A stretch of 64,000 nt of DNA. Origin: Cladocopium goreaui (taxonomy: Eukaryota; Sar; Dinophyceae; Suessiales; Symbiodiniaceae). The stretch spans positions 82,392 through 146,391 of the forward strand of contig CAMXCT020000370.1 in the NCBI GenBank assembly GCA_947184155.2. Reading direction: 5' to 3'. This document shows positions 29,400-39,259 of the stretch, piece by piece; positions within the stretch are counted from its first letter, which is position 1, and every line of letters begins with the position of its first letter. The notes below the pieces were generated by a model that was not told the origin of the DNA, searched no databases, and was given only the letters and a program-made list of their open reading frames with translations. The position numbers and the translations under genes were made by a program.

Positions 29400-31820
29400 C
29401 TGTTCAAAGTCAAAACATATTAAAACTGATAGCTCAAAAGAGACTACTTTGGTGTCTTGATTCAATGTTTGTGTTCAAATTATCACTTGTAATGATCTCG
29501 TCAAGATTCTCGAAACTCAAGTATTCAGTTCACCTTACCTCGCAATGATCTTCCCTTAAAAAATGTTCCAAATGCTGGTGATCGCATCTTAAAAGTATTT
29601 AAGGTATTTTAAAGTGATGTTTCATATGTTTCCCAGATCTCAAAAACTTATCACATCATGAACTCCACCTTGGGATGTCTGGGATGATCCCATCCCCAGA
29701 TTGGCTAAACGCCTATCTTAGGCTATCTGGGATGATGCCCATGCTGATACTATGTTCATCTATGTTCTATATCTTGAAATGAAGTTTTCTGTAGATGACC
29801 TTCTCAGATTACGGCCTTTTTCATCTTCTTCCAGGATAAACTCGCCTTACGTTGACCTTATCCTAGCATGATTTCATCTGAATGGGCCTTTGCAATTCTT
29901 TACACACTGTGACGAGTGGTGCGCTTGCAATAATAAATCCATGAACATTCTCTCGTTTTCTTTTTTTAAGGGGATTATATATGTGTAATTACTGTACATA
30001 CCTGAACACCCACCTGGATATGCAAGCAAGAATACAAATGGCCAATTTTAACAAGCAAGATCAGAAGAGGTGATGGACATGGGAAAAGGCAGCAAGGACA
30101 ATGCCCAGATAATCAGAGAAGCAATGTTCCCTCAACCAAATGTTCCACTTTGAAGCCAGTTTCGATTGAGGAAAATCAAGCAGCAGAAACGAGAAGAAAT
30201 GTGAACAGTGAAAATGAGCAAATGGAAAAAAGAAGAGGATAATACGGAAAGAGAAAATAACACTTTAGATACTTTAGGAAAACTGGGGAAAGGAAGAAAC
30301 ATGTGAACGATACAAAGCAAAATAAGAGGAAAAACACAGGGCAATGTAAGAGGAGAGAAAGGAACAGAAATGACACCAAAGCAAAATTCCCGGATTGGAA
30401 AGCAACACCAGCAGAAAATCCACTAATTAAGAAGGTGATGGAAGGTGTACGCTTGACAAAACTTATCAGTATTGTATGGCCAGATGCTTCTTTGTCTATT
30501 TGCTTTTGATCTGCTTGAAAGCTCATTGGCTTCTGGGCCTGACACATTCACCATTCAAGTCCTATTTGAAAGATTCTCAAAGTGGGTCCTGCCATGCTTC
30601 CAACATCTTCCAATCCAAATCCAACTAGGGAAGCATTCTGCAGGAGTTGGGTTCCGGATGGTTCCTGGTTACTGACTCTCATCTTTCATCATCTTTAATC
30701 CATCTCAACATATCTCAACATTCCCAACTGTTTTCCCCTCCAGCTGTGCTTCGGGCAGAATGTCCAGCAGCCCAGCTTCATCACCCAGAAGGTCCTTGTG
30801 ACAGGTCGCAGCACGAGATACGAGGAGAATGGGAGCGAAAAGACATGGCAATGACAGGCAATGGATTGATATATAGATTAAAATAGCAAATCCTCTGTTT
30901 ATCAAAGGACTTTATTTAATACATTCCTTTCATGAACCGGTCAGCCTGTCTAGTCAACCAATCAGCTAGAAACTCTCAGAAACTGTCACAACGGCGGCAA
31001 CGTTCACCGAGTTCCTGCAAGCCCAATGTGGCATCGTCCTGCATGCTGGAATCAAGTTGCGAACATGGCTGCGGAAAACTGAGTCTAAATTCTGGTATCA
31101 CGAAACATGTTGCAGTTCATTTTCCAGTGCTGGTCATACCAACTAACGACAATTCTTTGTGAAATCTTAGGCTAGTGACTAATTCGCACTTCCCGTTTGA
31201 ACTTGTCGAAGATCGCAATGAAAAACATGATTGCACCATCATAAGAACATTATAACACCGTGATAGCACCAAAGCACAGTGATGTTTTTATTGAAAATGG
31301 AGGACGAATGAGGACGATACTATTGACACAGCACAAAAATATCCGAAGCTCACCTCCGCTTCCACAGAGTCCTGTCAAGAAAGATGAGTGATTTCGACGA
31401 CATCAAATTCGACATAGTCCAAGATACATATACGGTACGTATCATTAATATGTTTAACACATTGTTTAACCATGTGTAACGGCCTATGACTACCGGTTGC
31501 CATTTCTGGGTCTGGTGTGTTCTCCTGTCACAATACCATACCATACCCTTCACAAAGTTTGAAGTGGAATGCCACGCTTTTTCTATGGAACAGCGACAGT
31601 TTATCTGACTCATCCTGACTCATTGTTTCTCTGTATCATTGTTGAACTATGATAAAGCACTTGCGACAGCCAGGCCAAACCCAACTGATGGCAAAATCAG
31701 CAGAAATCAAGCGGCCAAACCACCCTCCACACCACGAAAGCATTATGCATATACTGTAGACTGAGCGTCGCTGTGTATGTATATATATATGTATATAAGA
31801 CTATACAGTAATAATAAAAA
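29400..31820. other. Mostly unassigned; scattered weak frames
   Basis: Weak minus-strand blocks: about 30800-30725 (after a CCTGTCACAAG acceptor: DLLGDEAGLLDILPEAQLEG) and about 30520-30400 (QIDKEASGHTILISFVKRTP). On the plus strand ATG 31384 opens MSDFDDIKFDIVQDTYT up to a textbook ACG|GTACGT donor at 31434, which could be a first exon; its next exon was not found. A T-rich/AT tract is at 31775-31820. Confidence 0.25.
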
Positions 31821-31877
31821 TTACTTTACTTCGTGTGATCCTCACCATGACATTTATACATTTTCTTACTGGCAAAT
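31820..31877. repeat. Composite satellite family 2, locus A: header anchor
   Basis: CATTTATACATTTTCTTACT followed by GGCAAATCTTCTGGCATTC, preceded by ACTTCGTGTGATCCTCACCA. Locus B has the same header from 44120 (ACTTCGAATGATCCCCACCA then GGCATTTATACATTTTC). Both follow AT-rich microsatellite DNA. Confidence 0.85.
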
Positions 31878-32160
31878 CTTCTGGCATTCTATCTGACATA
31901 TCTTCTGGCATTCTATCTGACATTCTATCTGGCATATCTATCTGGCATTCTATCTGGCATTTTATCTGGCATATCTTCTGGCATTCTATCTGACATTCTA
32001 TCTGGCATATCTTCTGGCATTCTATCTGGCATATCTTCTGGCATTCTATCTGACATTCTATCTGGCATATCTATCTGGCATATCTCATGGCATTTTATCT
32101 GGCATATCTTCTGGCATTCTATCTGACATTCTATCTGGCATATCTTCTGGCATTCTATCT
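31878..32160. repeat. Family 2, locus A: 12-bp array (CATATCTTCTGG / CATTCTATCTGG)
   Basis: Tandem 12-bp units in two main versions. On the minus strand the 12-base period gives endless MPED/MPDR/MSDR text. This is a tandem array and is not called as a protein. Confidence 0.93.
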
Positions 32161-32345
32161 GGCCGTTGAGGTCCAGCGGTGCACACTGAGCTGGGCAGGT
32201 CCCAGGTTGAGGTCCAGCGGTGGGACCGTCCCAGGTTGAGGTCCAGCGGTGCACACTGAGCTGGGAAGGTCCCAGGTTGAGGTCCAGCGGTGCACACTGA
32301 GCTGGGCAGGTCCCAGGTTGAGGTCCCAGTGCACACTGAGCTGGG
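32161..32345. repeat. Family 2, locus A: 41-bp array
   Basis: Units begin GTTGAGGTCCAGCGGTGCAC and continue ACTGAGCTGGGCAGGTCCCAG; GTTGAGG landmarks at 32165, 32206, 32235, 32276 and 32317 give 41-bp spacing with one shortened unit. It starts directly after ATTCTATCTGGCC, the same junction as at locus B. Confidence 0.92.
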
Positions 32346-32553
32346 AAGTTGGCAAAGAGCTTGGCGAAGAGAGTTGGCAAAGAGCTTGGCGAAGAGTTGG
32401 CAAGGCGGAAGTGGAGGTGGAAGTTGATGCAGACATGGTCGAGGAGAAACTAGAGGAGGAGGAGGACGAGGAGGAGGAGGAGGACAGCTAGCCGAGGAGG
32501 AGGAGGAGAACAACTCTGATAAAATCTAACAACCCTCACCTGGCAGGTGGGGA
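32346..32553. repeat. Family 2, locus A: GAGGAG tract and tail anchor
   Basis: GGCAAAGAGCTTGGCGAAGA repeats run into (GAGGAG)n, then the tail GAGAACAACTCTGATAAAAT, CTAACAACCCTCACCTGGCA, GGTGGGGA. Locus B ends with the same tail (GAGAACAGCTCTGATAAAAT...). CACCT/AGGTG in the tail can form a small hairpin. Confidence 0.85.
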
Positions 32554-32585
32554 ATATATATGTATACAATTCCCCACATCTTTGT
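32545..32585. other. Nested inverted repeats next to family 2 tail
   Basis: GTGGGGAAT and ATTCCCCAC are perfect 9-bp arms around a 13-base AT loop. The right arm can pair alternatively with GTGTGGGG a few bases on, giving two competing stem-loops. Confidence 0.6.
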
Positions 32586-32635
32586 GTGGGGTTCTTGTTT
32601 TTGGTTGTGCACTTCCGCCTCTCCACCCCGCCTCT

Positions 32636-32820
32636 CACTCACACATCTCACTCACACACAACTTGTCACAACACAACTTACTCACACAACACAACGTGTC
32701 ACCACACAACTTACTCACACACAACTTGTCACCACACAACTTGTCACCACGCACAACTTACTCCCACACAACTTGTCCACGCACAACTTGTCCACACACA
32801 ACTTGCTCACACACAACTTT
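32636..32820. repeat. CACACAACTTGTCAC array, left arm of a nested block
   Basis: Units of ACACAACTTGTCACCACACA and ACACAACTTACTCACACACA variants. A similar array reappears at 33525-33795, so the two bracket the GC-rich array between. Confidence 0.88.
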
Positions 32821-33520
32821 GCGTGGCACGCGTGGCATTTATGGCACTGGGCTGGCTCTGGCGGCGCGCTTGGGTACTTTGGTCGCCGCGGCTGTTTGCG
32901 CAGCAGGCATGGCACTTGGCGACATCGACCTTCACTTTCCGTGGCAGGCGTGGCACTTGGCGACATGGACCTTCACTTTGCCTGGCAGGCGTGGCACTTA
33001 TGGCGCTGGACTGGCTCTGGCGGCGCGCTTGGGTACTTTGGTCGCCGTGGCTGTTTGCGTGGCAGGCATGGCGCTGGGCGACATCGACCTTCACTTTGCG
33101 TGGCAGGCATGGCGCTTGGCGACATGGACGTGCGTTCTGCGTGGCAGGCGTGGCGCTTATGGCACTGGACTGGCTCTGCTGGTGCGCTTGGGCACTTTGG
33201 TCGCCGCGGCTGTTTGCGTGGCAGGCGGCACTTGGTGACATCGACCTTCACTTTGCGTATGGCGTGGCACTTGGTGACATCGACCTTCATTTTGCGTGGC
33301 AGGTGTGGCACTTATGGCACTGGGCTGGCTCTGGCGGCGCGCTTGGGTGCTTTGGTCACGGCTGTTTGCGTGGCAGGCGTGGCGCTTGCCGACATCGACC
33401 TTCACTTTGCGTGGCAGGCGTGGCACTTGGTGACATCGACCTTCACTTTGCGTGGCAGGCATGGCACTTGGCGACATGGACGTGCGTTCTGCGTGGCAGG
33501 CGTGGCACTTATGGCACAAT
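32821..33520. repeat. GC-rich minisatellite (GTGGCACTTGGCGACATCGA units)
   Basis: Repeats of GCGTGGCAGGCGTGGCACTT, GGCGACATCGACCTTCACTT, with a longer alternative unit GCACTGGGCTGGCTCTGGCG, GCGCGCTTGGGTACTTTGGT. All three plus-strand frames are long-open (up to 446 codons) because units lack stops. Not called as genes. Confidence 0.9.
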
Positions 33521-33524
33521 TTTG

Positions 33525-33795
33525 TCACACAAGCCTTTCACACACAACTTTGTCACACACAACTCTTTCACACACAACTTTGTCATACACAACTCTTTCA
33601 CACACAACTCTTTCACACACAACTTTGTCACATTCATCTCTTTCACACACACACAATCTTTTACACACAACTTTGTCACATTCATCTCTTTCACACACAC
33701 ACAATCTTTTACACACAACTTTGTCACATACAACTCTTTCACACACAACACTTTTACATACACAAACTTACACACACAACATTGTCACACACAGC
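33525..33795. repeat. CACACACAACTTTGTCACA array, right arm of the nested block
   Basis: Units CACACACAACTTTGTCACAC with TTCATCTCTTT and CTCTTT linkers. Same core ACACACAACTT as the left arm at 32636-32820. Confidence 0.88.
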
Positions 33796-34102
33796 TCTTT
33801 CACCCAACCTGTCTTGCACCATCTCCTTTCCTTCCTGCCTTTCCCATCTCATTTTCACATCTGCTTGTGATCATTGGAAGAAGTTGATTTGTGGGGTTAT
33901 CCGGTCCTTTAATTGTAGTATATTGTAGTATATAATATTTTTTAGAATGTATAGTTGCAATTGGATTCTAATATTATAGTCTATATCTTCAAACATGTTT
34001 CAACTCGGCTTTGTATCAGCGTCGCAACGTCGCGTCTCTCCTCGCTGGAATCCTCGTCCTCACTGAGCTCCTGGACGATTCGACGGGTTTCCTAGTCGTC
34101 AT
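33796..34102. other. Unique spacer and a Symbiodinium-type dispersed segment
   Basis: After a T/A-rich stretch, 34010-34100 on the minus strand reads SSRSSVRTRIPARRDATL in one frame and QELSEDEDSSEERRD in another. From memory this sequence type is widely dispersed in Symbiodinium genome annotations. That recollection cannot be checked here. Confidence 0.4.
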
Positions 34103-34191
34103 GGGGGTACCCCAATTTATGGATGGTTTGGAATGGAAAAATACAAAAAACAAAACATAAGGAAAATGGGATGATTTTGGGGGGTAACCCC
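34103..34191. mobile_element. Short palindrome-ended element, copy a (inverted)
   Basis: 89 bp bounded by GGGGGTACCCC and GGGGGGTAACCCC. Its reverse complement matches 39066-39136: CCAAAATCATCC versus CCAAATCATCC, TTTTCCATTCCAAACCATCC versus TTTTCCATTATAAACCAACC, with the same palindromic ends. A very short MITE-like dispersed element. Confidence 0.65.
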
Positions 34192-34629
34192 ATGGATTAG
34201 ATGGATTGGAAACCTCCAACTGGTTTCCAAATTCAAATTGCTCATCCAAATTAATCTTTGGTCACCGACACGTCAGGGCAAAACCCATTGCTATCCGTTA
34301 CTACAAGATGCTGCAAGCAGGCTCATTGGTGAATCACCATTTTTTGCGCTTCAAATTAAACTTCGCAGAATGGAATTCGACACTGACATCGCCACATCAT
34401 CAACTCTCTTGGCTCGAATGCTTCTGACGGATTCACTGAATCTGTGCTTGTGAGCTGCAAGCGAAGCTGCAGTTATCATAATCTGTAGTTGATTCATGTT
34501 TATTCTATATTAACATATAGAATATAATAGACCCCTACCACTGGACTGCTGTCAAAAGACCTTGGTGCGCATATTTAATCATATTTCCAAGTCCTGACAT
34601 GCCATTCCACATAATATTGCCTTACGTCA

Positions 34630-34785
34630 GATGCAGTCGCCGGTTTTACGGCGTTTGTGAAGACGATCTCTGATCGGCCAAAGCTGGCCAAAAGGTTTCT
34701 GAACCATGGCGGTATCAAGAGTCAACCCAAAATAAATTTCAAGTGCTTCGTCTCCGACGAAGGGGGCTCACGAAAAGAAGGTTGT
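34630..34785 (+). CDS. Weak plus-strand exon candidate
   Basis: After CTTACGTCAG the plus strand reads AVAGFTAFVKTISDRPKLAK, RFLNHGGIKSQPKINFKCFV and SDEGGSRKEG up to a GAAG|GTTGTAGG donor. The minus strand is also open (KPFGQLWPIRDRLHKRRKTG), so the strand is not secure. Confidence 0.25.
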
Positions 34786-34879
34786 AGGATTTGAAAGGGA
34801 ATAACCTTCTGGTACCTGCACATCTAATTACTCATCCTGATCAGCCTTTGCTCAGCCCGAAACCAACTATACTCATGCT

Positions 34880-35207
34880 GGCTTGTCCCACAGCTTATAG
34901 CTTGTCGAGGCCTCCCAATCTACACGACCATTGCTCGGATCACGACGAGCAATGCTTCCAGCAAAACTCTGCAACACTGCGGGGTTGCCACCCAAGGGTT
35001 TCTCGGATTCGCAGTGCTTCAATGTACCGAAGCTACGCAGCCTACGCATTGCTTTGATGTTTGGATCTTCGCCGAGGGCCTCTTCAAAAGACTTTGGATC
35101 CTCCAGAAAGAAAAACTCGGGGAACGTCTCATTGCGGCTCCGATGTATGAAGTCTTCAAAGCTCTTTGGATTGGTCCTCAGGGACTGGCAGCAGTACTCA
35201 TGATCGA
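34880..35207 (-). CDS. Candidate exon of about 110 codons, hypothetical
   Basis: After a GTTCAACTTAG acceptor the minus strand reads SFDHEYCCQSLRTNPKSFED, FIHRSRNETFPEFFFLEDPK, SFEEALGEDPNIKAMRRLRS and on to a stop. The acidic/aromatic helical composition is protein-like. No start codon. Plus-strand frames over the same bases are also open, so strand choice is a judgement. A block at 35500-35240 (SAWKSLEGFFDGFESSFMAF, SRQPLLVPIGCEDMFNICPT) would be the preceding exon. Confidence 0.36.
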
Positions 35208-35509
35208 AACTCTAAGTTGAACAAACATGAACAAACTGGACTGGAGAGTGAGTGGACTTCAAAACAATTCAAAGAAACAGTTGGATCAGTTGGGCATATG
35301 TTGAACATGTCCTCACACCCAATAGGAACAAGGAGAGGCTGTCTTGATGTGATTCCTGTGGCTTCTTCTGAGTCAAGAAATGCCATGAAGCTCGATTCAA
35401 AGCCATCAAAAAAACCTTCGAGTGACTTCCAAGCTGAATCGGCACGGGGGCTGTGGGCAAGCGAAGAATTCAAACGGCTGGCCTTTTGAACAATGACATG
35501 CAGCTTGCC

Positions 35510-35670
35510 ACTGTCCATGTGTTTCCATGTGTACAGCAACATGATATATAATAAAATATAATAAAATAACATATCAGAATCATCTCATAATATACCATAG
35601 CCATATTAATCCATATTATATTATATATCAAATAATTAATATATATTAGATCATAAACTGATGGCATCAT
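35510..35670. repeat. AT-rich tract
   Basis: Irregular ATATAATAAAATA and TATATTATATATCAAATAAT sequence; intergenic or intronic. No motif with a clear role. Confidence 0.7.
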
Positions 35671-35718
35671 TCTAGCAGCTTTGCAGCGGCTGGTGACAGC
35701 TGGTGATGGTGGCTGTCC

Positions 35719-36054
35719 TCACCACGTGGCTGAGGTGCCTGAACGGTGTTTTGTTGTTGGAGCAGCAAGATTTGTTTCTAAGCTTTCCATTTCGTGCAGA
35801 AAATAAAGAATGATCGAGTGACCTTGGGTTTGATCTGACTTCCCTTGATCACATCTGTGCAGCACTAGAAGCTTGTAGCTTCCGTCACCACGACGCGCAA
35901 CTCCCCAACCTCCTGGTGGGTCTGTAGCGGTCGACCAGGCCTCAGGTTTTGTGAGGAGAAGATGATGAAGGCCAAAAAAAAACATTAAAACTAAAACTAC
36001 CATTACGACCATAACCCTGAGTACCGAATATCTTGTAACCCAAGCAAGATGCAT
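35719..36054 (-). CDS. 111-codon ORF with apparent N-terminal membrane segment
   Basis: The minus-strand ATG ORF has a hydrophobic stretch (MVVMVVLVLMFFFGLHHLLL) followed by a soluble part, ATDPPGGWGVARRGDGSYKL and LHRCDQGKSDQTQGHSIILY, ending at TGA. It could be a small type II membrane protein. The hydrophobic part is also T-rich and ends CTCACAAAACCTGAG, so it may be an intron end with the exon beginning at AWSTATDPP. No family. Confidence 0.32.
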   Translation of the reverse strand: MHLAWVTRYSVLRVMVVMVVLVLMFFFGLHHLLLTKPEAWSTATDPPGGWGVARRGDGSYKLLVLHRCDQGKSDQTQGHSIILYFLHEMESLETNLAAPTTKHRSGTSATW

Positions 36055-38990
36055 CTCGAAACATCCCTATCAAAACATATCACATGTCTCAAGACCACAG
36101 TCTTGTGGAACCCAGTCGTAGAGTTGCTTGAATGAATGGAATGTCATCTCAGAAACTGTTGGTTGCCCTGATTCAAATTGTACCAAGCTCACAGCCTGGG
36201 ACAAGGCAGCCTCTCCCAATCATCGTCATCTTCTTGCCCTTCACCCCAATTAACCTGACCTTGCCTTCCATGCCTTCCTGGGTGAGACGTTCCCACTGAA
36301 GATGCCCATGACTCAATTCCCCCCAGCAGGCCTGCTCTGAGGTTGAAAGCGTCTGGCAAGCTCCTGACAGCGCCAAGGCAACTTTTGCCATGGTGCATCT
36401 GATTCTGCTTGAGCGAAACTCCAGTTACTCTACCCTCCTGAACAAGTGCTAAAATTGCTAAAACCATCTAAAACCTTAATGCCGATCGAACCGGAATGCT
36501 TTGCGACATGTTTGTATATCTTTGTACCGTCCTTTGCTTGGCTTATCAATCGATAGCTGAAATTTCGTCACTCATCCAGGCCAACGCTATTTTTACAGTA
36601 GCTGTCGCTTTGTGCGATCGCAACATCTTTTGGCAGGGCTGAGGTCAACTGTGACCCAAGCTCAACTTGTAGCTTTCTCAACCCAAGCTCCTCTCTGGTC
36701 AAGACTTCCTTGACACCTAAGACCTAGCATCCAAAACAACTGGTGGAGTGCAGCGACGTAAAGAGTCATAGTTTCATGACTTTGATGTGTCCAACATTGG
36801 CGATGTTTCCTATGTTTCCTTCCAACAACTTGTTCTTGACCTCCCAGAATTCCGGAGGTTGATTGCAGAATAAAGCACTATAATTGACCGAGCAGATTAT
36901 ATCCATAAGAATATATAAGAATGACATATCACGTCATGCGATACACATGGACTCCAGTCACGTGGACCAGATTGACATGCTTGCCATCGCAGGTTTTCAA
37001 AGGCAGCCTCAACGAAGAATTGTTTTAGATCCACATCAACACCTCGGGCCACGACATGCCACGACTATTGCGTAACAGGAGAGGTACTGACGGTCCATCT
37101 GAAGTTGATGTACCGGAATGTACCGTGGTGTTTAGTTGTTCTGGAATTGTCCTGGACATGAATTTCTCTGGGTACCTGCATGTCGGACCCCTTGAACAGC
37201 CTTGAACTATTTAATCTTCAACATAAATTGTGTTCTCAACTAGAATACGTCCAATACATGGTTCTGATATGTTCTGACTTTGTGCGCTCAGAGTACCACA
37301 GTCATGCCACTTTTGCTTTCACAAACCATAAACTACCAGGGTGCAATTCAGCATTTGTAATTGCCCAACGTTGTATAGCTTGCTGCGGAGGATCTCCAGT
37401 TCGATGAATTTACAGCGGAACGGATCATCATTTTTTTATTCAATGCATCAATACCGTTGTCAATACCTGCTGCGAGACAGGAATGACACTAGGGCATGGG
37501 CATACAACCTTGACTGCTATACTCTTTCAATCTGATATAGCTAAAGCATGCTAAAGCATGATAAAGCTTGCTTTTAGCTTGCCAGAAAAAAATAAGATTT
37601 GGTGTTGATGACTTGCTGCTTACTAGGGAATTCAATGAGGAAACACTACAAAGCCCACCACTGCCAAACACTCTGAACATCCAGCAGTCGCAGCCAAAGG
37701 CACTTTCACCTTGGTTAGTCCTTGGACATTGAGGACACGCATCTGATCGTTGTTCTCATCCACATAGGAATTTCTATGAGGACAAGGCAGCGGAAACAAA
37801 GGTGGTCGTGTGCATTGAAAAAAAACCGATGGACCTTTTGTTTGCTGGAAATCAGGGCCATGATTCCCCCCGTGACCAGTGACTCACGCCATCCAAAGTC
37901 GGCCTTTTCACCCTTCGTGGCATCTGCTGAGCCCCGATCTTCCCCTGAAAAGATCCCCTGCTAACGTCACCAAGGAACTTTTGGACCGGGCTGGCATAGA
38001 AGTTGGATAGGGCAAACTTGCTGCAGGGCCTGATCGCTGGTCATGGACTTACCAAGCGCTTTCTGCCAAGTTGTCATCGTTTGTGTCGATCTGCCCCCTT
38101 CGTGATTTGGGACTCCCAATGTTTGATGAGTGCTGCCATCAATCAGTTTAGCACATGCAAATTATATCAAATTATTCCTTTCTACCAGAATTTCTAGCAC
38201 TATGCTCTACCACTACGCTACCAAAAACATAAGGTCATCTGCCATGACAAGCTTTGAGGGCACAACAGATCAGCAATCTCAAGGTCTACCTCTGTGGCAG
38301 TGTGGCACAACAATAATGCCAAAAAATGAGTCACTAGATGTGACTAGTACATGGTAAATGGCAGTCAATGTCCCCCCATTCAGAATGCCACATGTGGCAC
38401 TCCAATTCAGCTCTTGCAGCTCTTGCACTCTGCACTGGGTCGCGAGCAGACCAATAGGTTTGTGCTGATGTCAGAAACTTCCATGGCCTGGCTGTGTGGG
38501 AGAGGGGAGTCAGCATCGGGAGCATTTCAGAGATCCGCAGAGTAGAGCCACCATTAACACCATGGCCCAACTGTCTGACACAAAGCTGCAGTGTGAAAAC
38601 CCTCTGAAGAACTCTGACAAACTAACTATGCAATCTATAATAATCTATAGCCTATAGCAAACTGTAAAGACTATATAGAGAAGACAACCCACCTTTGATG
38701 TCCCCCCTTTGATATCCACCCGCTGGTCTCCTTCCCCGAGCTTGCGGCAACACCACGAACCTGGCGAATTGGAGACTTCCGAAGAGTGTGACAATAAAAT
38801 ATATAAAAACAACATTGTACAACCATAATGGATCAAGAATAGATCCACAAGATCACTACAATCATCTAGTGATATCTAGTGAATCTAGTATCCTCTGATA
38901 TCCTCTGGCCGCTGGCCTCTTTGACCGGAAGATGGTGTTGACGTGGAATCCGAGGGGATCACCTTTGACACCAGCTCAACTTGACTGTTG
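36055..38990. other. No firm gene seen
   Basis: Unique-looking sequence without large repeats. Weak frames exist on both strands, for example plus strand 38380-38545 reading TPIQLLQLLHSALGREQTNR, with none supported by a phase partner. A small GCTAAAGCATGCTAAAGCAT duplication is at 37540-37565. Confidence 0.25.
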
Positions 38991-39065
38991 CTACCACTTT
39001 GCTACCTGTAGGTCCTCTATAAGCCCAATATAAATAATATAAGCACATTGAGGTTTCCTGAAATA

Positions 39066-39136
39066 GGGGTGCCCCCAAATCATCCATTTTATATAATAGG
39101 ATTTTCCATTATAAACCAACCATTTGGGGTATCCCC
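39066..39136. mobile_element. Short palindrome-ended element, copy b
   Basis: 71 bp from GGGGTGCCCCC to GGGGTATCCCC, homologous in inverted orientation to 34103-34191. The minus-strand translation (GYPKWLVYNGKSYY) resembles a piece I remember as common in Symbiodiniaceae protein predictions. Confidence 0.65.
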
Positions 39137-39164
39137 TATTTATGGAACCCCCCATATATTTGAG

Positions 39165-39250
39165 CCCTCTAAGTCTGTGGCGTTCTCGGGACAGTTCCTG
39201 CAAGGTCATGTCATCGTCGACCCGCCGCCGTTTCAACTGCTGCACATCCT
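39165..39250 (-). CDS. Candidate short exon
   Basis: After a CAGTGCCCAG acceptor the minus strand reads DVQQLKRRRVDDDMTLQELS then RERHRLRG, a strongly charged helix. It runs into the short dispersed element, which may therefore lie in the following intron. Confidence 0.33.
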
Positions 39251-39259
39251 GGGCACTGG

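Noticed and set aside
32547-33887. 446-, 436- and 218-codon ORFs
   Set aside because: They are simultaneous translations of one minisatellite in all three plus-strand frames; real genes would favour one.
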